The notes under the pieces: generated by a model
What the model was told of the DNA's origin: nothing
The model's database searches: none
What the model saw: the letters and a program-made list of their open reading frames with translations, nothing else
Position numbers and translations under genes: made by a program
Source of the DNA: Phymatolithon calcareum
Taxonomy: Eukaryota; Rhodophyta; Florideophyceae; Hapalidiales
DNA: 64,000 nt
Assembly (NCBI GenBank): GCA_977006965.1
Contig: OZ345369.1
Span: 434,001-498,000, forward strand
Direction of reading: 5' to 3'
In this document: piece by piece, positions 62,527 to 64,000 of the stretch
How the letters are laid out: every line of letters starts with the position of its first letter
How positions within the stretch are numbered: position 1 is the first letter of the stretch

Positions 62527-62544
62527 CGAGTAGCAGATCCACCA
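62527..62544 (-). promoter_or_regulatory. Gypsy-3 tRNA primer-binding site
   Basis: The minus strand reads TGGTGGATCTGCTACTCG directly after the LTR end (GTTACA). The plus strand therefore shows a tRNA 3' end with CCA (GCAGATCCACCA preceded by CGAGTA, T-loop-like). Which tRNA it is was not determined. Confidence 0.6.
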
Positions 62545-62796
62545 TGTAACGTACGTGTTGGTTGTGCGTCGTTTAGTGCGTGCGCGAAAGCACACTAGAG
62601 TGCACCCTGCACAGTAAAGTTGTCTGTGTGGGTTCGTTTATTCGGAAACGTGTACTCGTGGAGACGGTGAATGTCTCCACTATTGTGCTGTGTTTAGTTG
62701 TCTGTTAGGTTTGTGTTGAGTTGTTCCCCCCTGGTCGCTATGCTACGTGAACTAGGCGAGCTATTTCTACTAAAATCTCCCGGAGTTACTCAACGA
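62545..62796 (-). repeat. Gypsy-3 5' LTR (outer limit approximate)
   Basis: The inner end is set by the primer site. An AATAAA on the minus strand (CCGAATAAACG, near 62640) fits an R region. The outer end at TGAGTAACTCC (62796) is a guess, because no second LTR exists to compare. Confidence 0.45.
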
Positions 62797-63126
62797 TGAT
62801 TGGCTAACGTGCAGTAAAAAGATCTCTCTGAGGTGCGCATCATAAGGCCCACTCAAAGGCATTACAGGATCATATATATGATCCTTTTGGAAGTTCTATG
62901 TCGTGGCCCTACTAGTGTCTAGTTTACTAACCACCTCAATTGAGGATAAATCCCGCAATTGAGGGGCTTTTTAAAAGCTCAAAAAAGTATGTAGAAAGAA
63001 TGCGAAACAGAAAGTTCGCGCCAACTTTGGGAAGGCGGGCTTGTGTTCTGCCTGAGGAGTACCCAAACTACGGCCTTAAATGGGAGTCGTTCGGCGGTAG
63101 GAACGAAATTACAATTTTCAGTTAGA
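62797..63126. other. Spacer with no recognised gene
   Basis: The frame at 62940-63125 (+) reads GLKWESFGGRNEITIFS and lies directly before the transposase sequence. It may be its N-terminus in another frame. Confidence 0.3.
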
Positions 63127-64000
63127 AGAAGCGGACCTGCCATATCACTAGAAAAAGACCCGCGCCGAGTGGCCGGCGCGTCCGTACACACTAAGGCAAC
63201 ATCAGTGACCAGTCTCGCAGAGTGTTGCAGGCTATATGGAGCCTTTTCCAAGTCAAAAAAGGTGAACGGCACAGTTCTGGAGGTACTATTGAATGAAATC
63301 AATGGTCGCGCAAGCACATCGCTTCGCGTGAAATGGGTCCTAGTTCAGAAACCGACTGAGAAAACTAAGATTAAGACACTCAAGATTGTTATCATCAAGG
63401 CAGGAAAGGTTGACGAGGTTCTCGGTCCTCTCGAATGCTTGTATCAAGTCCCAGCACGCAGAACTCTGCACCACAAAATCCGGCTTACCGTACTCGTGGT
63501 CGTCCGTCTTCTTCGCCAAATGCCAGTTTATTGTCCCCAGTCGCAACCACAAGCTCTCCAAAACGGCACACAAGCTTCGATACAACCCTCAGAAGCTATG
63601 GACGCCCTATACCAGGCACTCTCGCCTACGCCATGCAAGGCTCTTGGGACCATGTGTCGCAAGAGGAAGTAGATGTCATCACACCCGACCCCGAACCCAA
63701 CGTTATTGGTCATGGGGTGCCATGGTACGAGCGACAAGTTCTATGCCCGATTGGGGGACGAATTCCACGTCAGTTCTGTACAGTTCGCACTCCACATGGA
63801 GATTTTATATCGGAAAATGGTGGTATTGGGCATCACACGCCCTATGATTGCTTTATGACCATGTTTCCGCAAGGTCACCTTCGAAAAATAGCAGCAGGAC
63901 CGTCTCGTGTTGAGCTGTCCGTGCCCCAGCCCGAGGTATTCGAGACGTACTACTCTGCGTGTGCGCAAATCGACAAGCACAATCGGTGCCGCCAAGAGAG
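63127..64000 (+). pseudogene. piggyBac-like (DDE_Tnp_1_7-type) transposase, frameshifted, runs off window
   Basis: The first part (about 63127-63420, one frame) is SKKVNGTVLEVLLNEINGRAS..LRVKWVL, a small beta-rich N-terminal domain as in oomycete-like piggyBac proteins (recollection of the family). After a shift the frame from about 63420 is open to the right edge. It has a Ser/Pro-rich linker with an AT-hook-like RTRGRPSSS, then GVPWYERQ, then TPYDCFMTMFPQGHL, the start of the DDE domain. Shortly after comes YYSACAQIDKHNRCRQ, a motif normally found some 200 residues later. The catalytic core is therefore probably deleted. It could be a non-autonomous copy or domesticated remnant. Confidence 0.6.

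Larger units (their letters stand above)
58102..62796 (-). mobile_element. Gypsy-3: internally deleted gypsy element
   Basis: Minus-strand order: 5' LTR (about 62796-62545), primer site, gag, half of RT, RNase H, integrase, AT-hook tail. The gag zinc knuckle (60918-60877) is followed within about 40 bp by the NAPAVFQQTMD block of RT, so the protease and the first half of RT are deleted. A solo LTR of family 1 (61018-61456) sits inside gag. No 3' LTR could be matched. The element cannot move by itself. Confidence 0.8.

Noticed and set aside
1-64000. Bacterial or CRISPR features
   Set aside because: No spaced direct-repeat array, operon-like gene packing or ribosome-binding sites were seen. 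The content is eukaryotic transposons.

Overview
This 64 kb window is eukaryotic nuclear DNA made largely of transposable elements in several states of decay. The signs of a eukaryote are LTR retrotransposons with TATA and AATAAA signals, non-LTR elements with simple-sequence 3' tails, tRNA-like SINEs, cut-and-paste transposons (MULE, hAT, piggyBac-like) and a putative exon ending in a GTAAGT donor. I cannot assign the clade. The chromodomain gypsy proteins resemble ones I associate with oomycetes and other protists. A three-helix seven-TM-receptor-like exon and a Regnase-type NYN protein would also fit an animal. No rRNA, true tRNA, CRISPR array or bacterial operon was seen.

Layout. 1-2.5 kb: the intact 3' part of a chromodomain gypsy pol. 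2.9-4.1 kb: a receptor-like exon whose downstream intron is hit by a LINE (LINE-A1). 6.0-7.2 kb: an intact 405-codon NYN/Zc3h12a-like gene lacking key acidic residues. 8.8-9.7 and 14.35-16.4 kb: two related MULE-type elements with TIRs and 9-bp target duplications. 17.9-22.5 kb: a copia element with near-identical 232-bp LTRs, a CCGAG target duplication and a half-tRNA-like primer site. 22.6-28.6 kb: a decayed LINE (LINE-B) split by a nested insertion that itself holds a solo LTR. 29-33 kb: two unidentified repeat families, R1 and R2, plus a solo LTR. 33.7-34.7 kb: an intact rhodanese-like gene, duplicated at 49.5-50.5 kb as a broken copy. 36.4-39.0 kb: solo LTRs, and LINE-A2 interrupted by a SINE and a solo LTR. 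39.6-44.3 kb: a decayed relative of the first gypsy element. 47.96-48.39 kb: a SINE with 13-bp target duplications. 53.8-55.05 kb: a short hAT element with perfect 8-bp target duplications beside a fold-back MITE. 55.9-57.2 kb: a broken gene of unknown family with cysteine-peptidase-like features. 57.4-62.8 kb: a defective gypsy element of another lineage (AT-hook tail, no visible chromodomain), interrupted by a solo LTR. 63.1-64 kb: a piggyBac-like transposase running off the window.

Only the rhodanese-like and NYN genes look like intact non-transposon genes. The main signal is nested structure: at least eight insertions can be delimited by target-site duplications and partly ordered in time. 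I did not find a clearly new multi-gene system. The best leads are the acid-depleted NYN protein, the cysteine-peptidase-like gene, the MULE family with a conserved small ORF, and repeat family R1.
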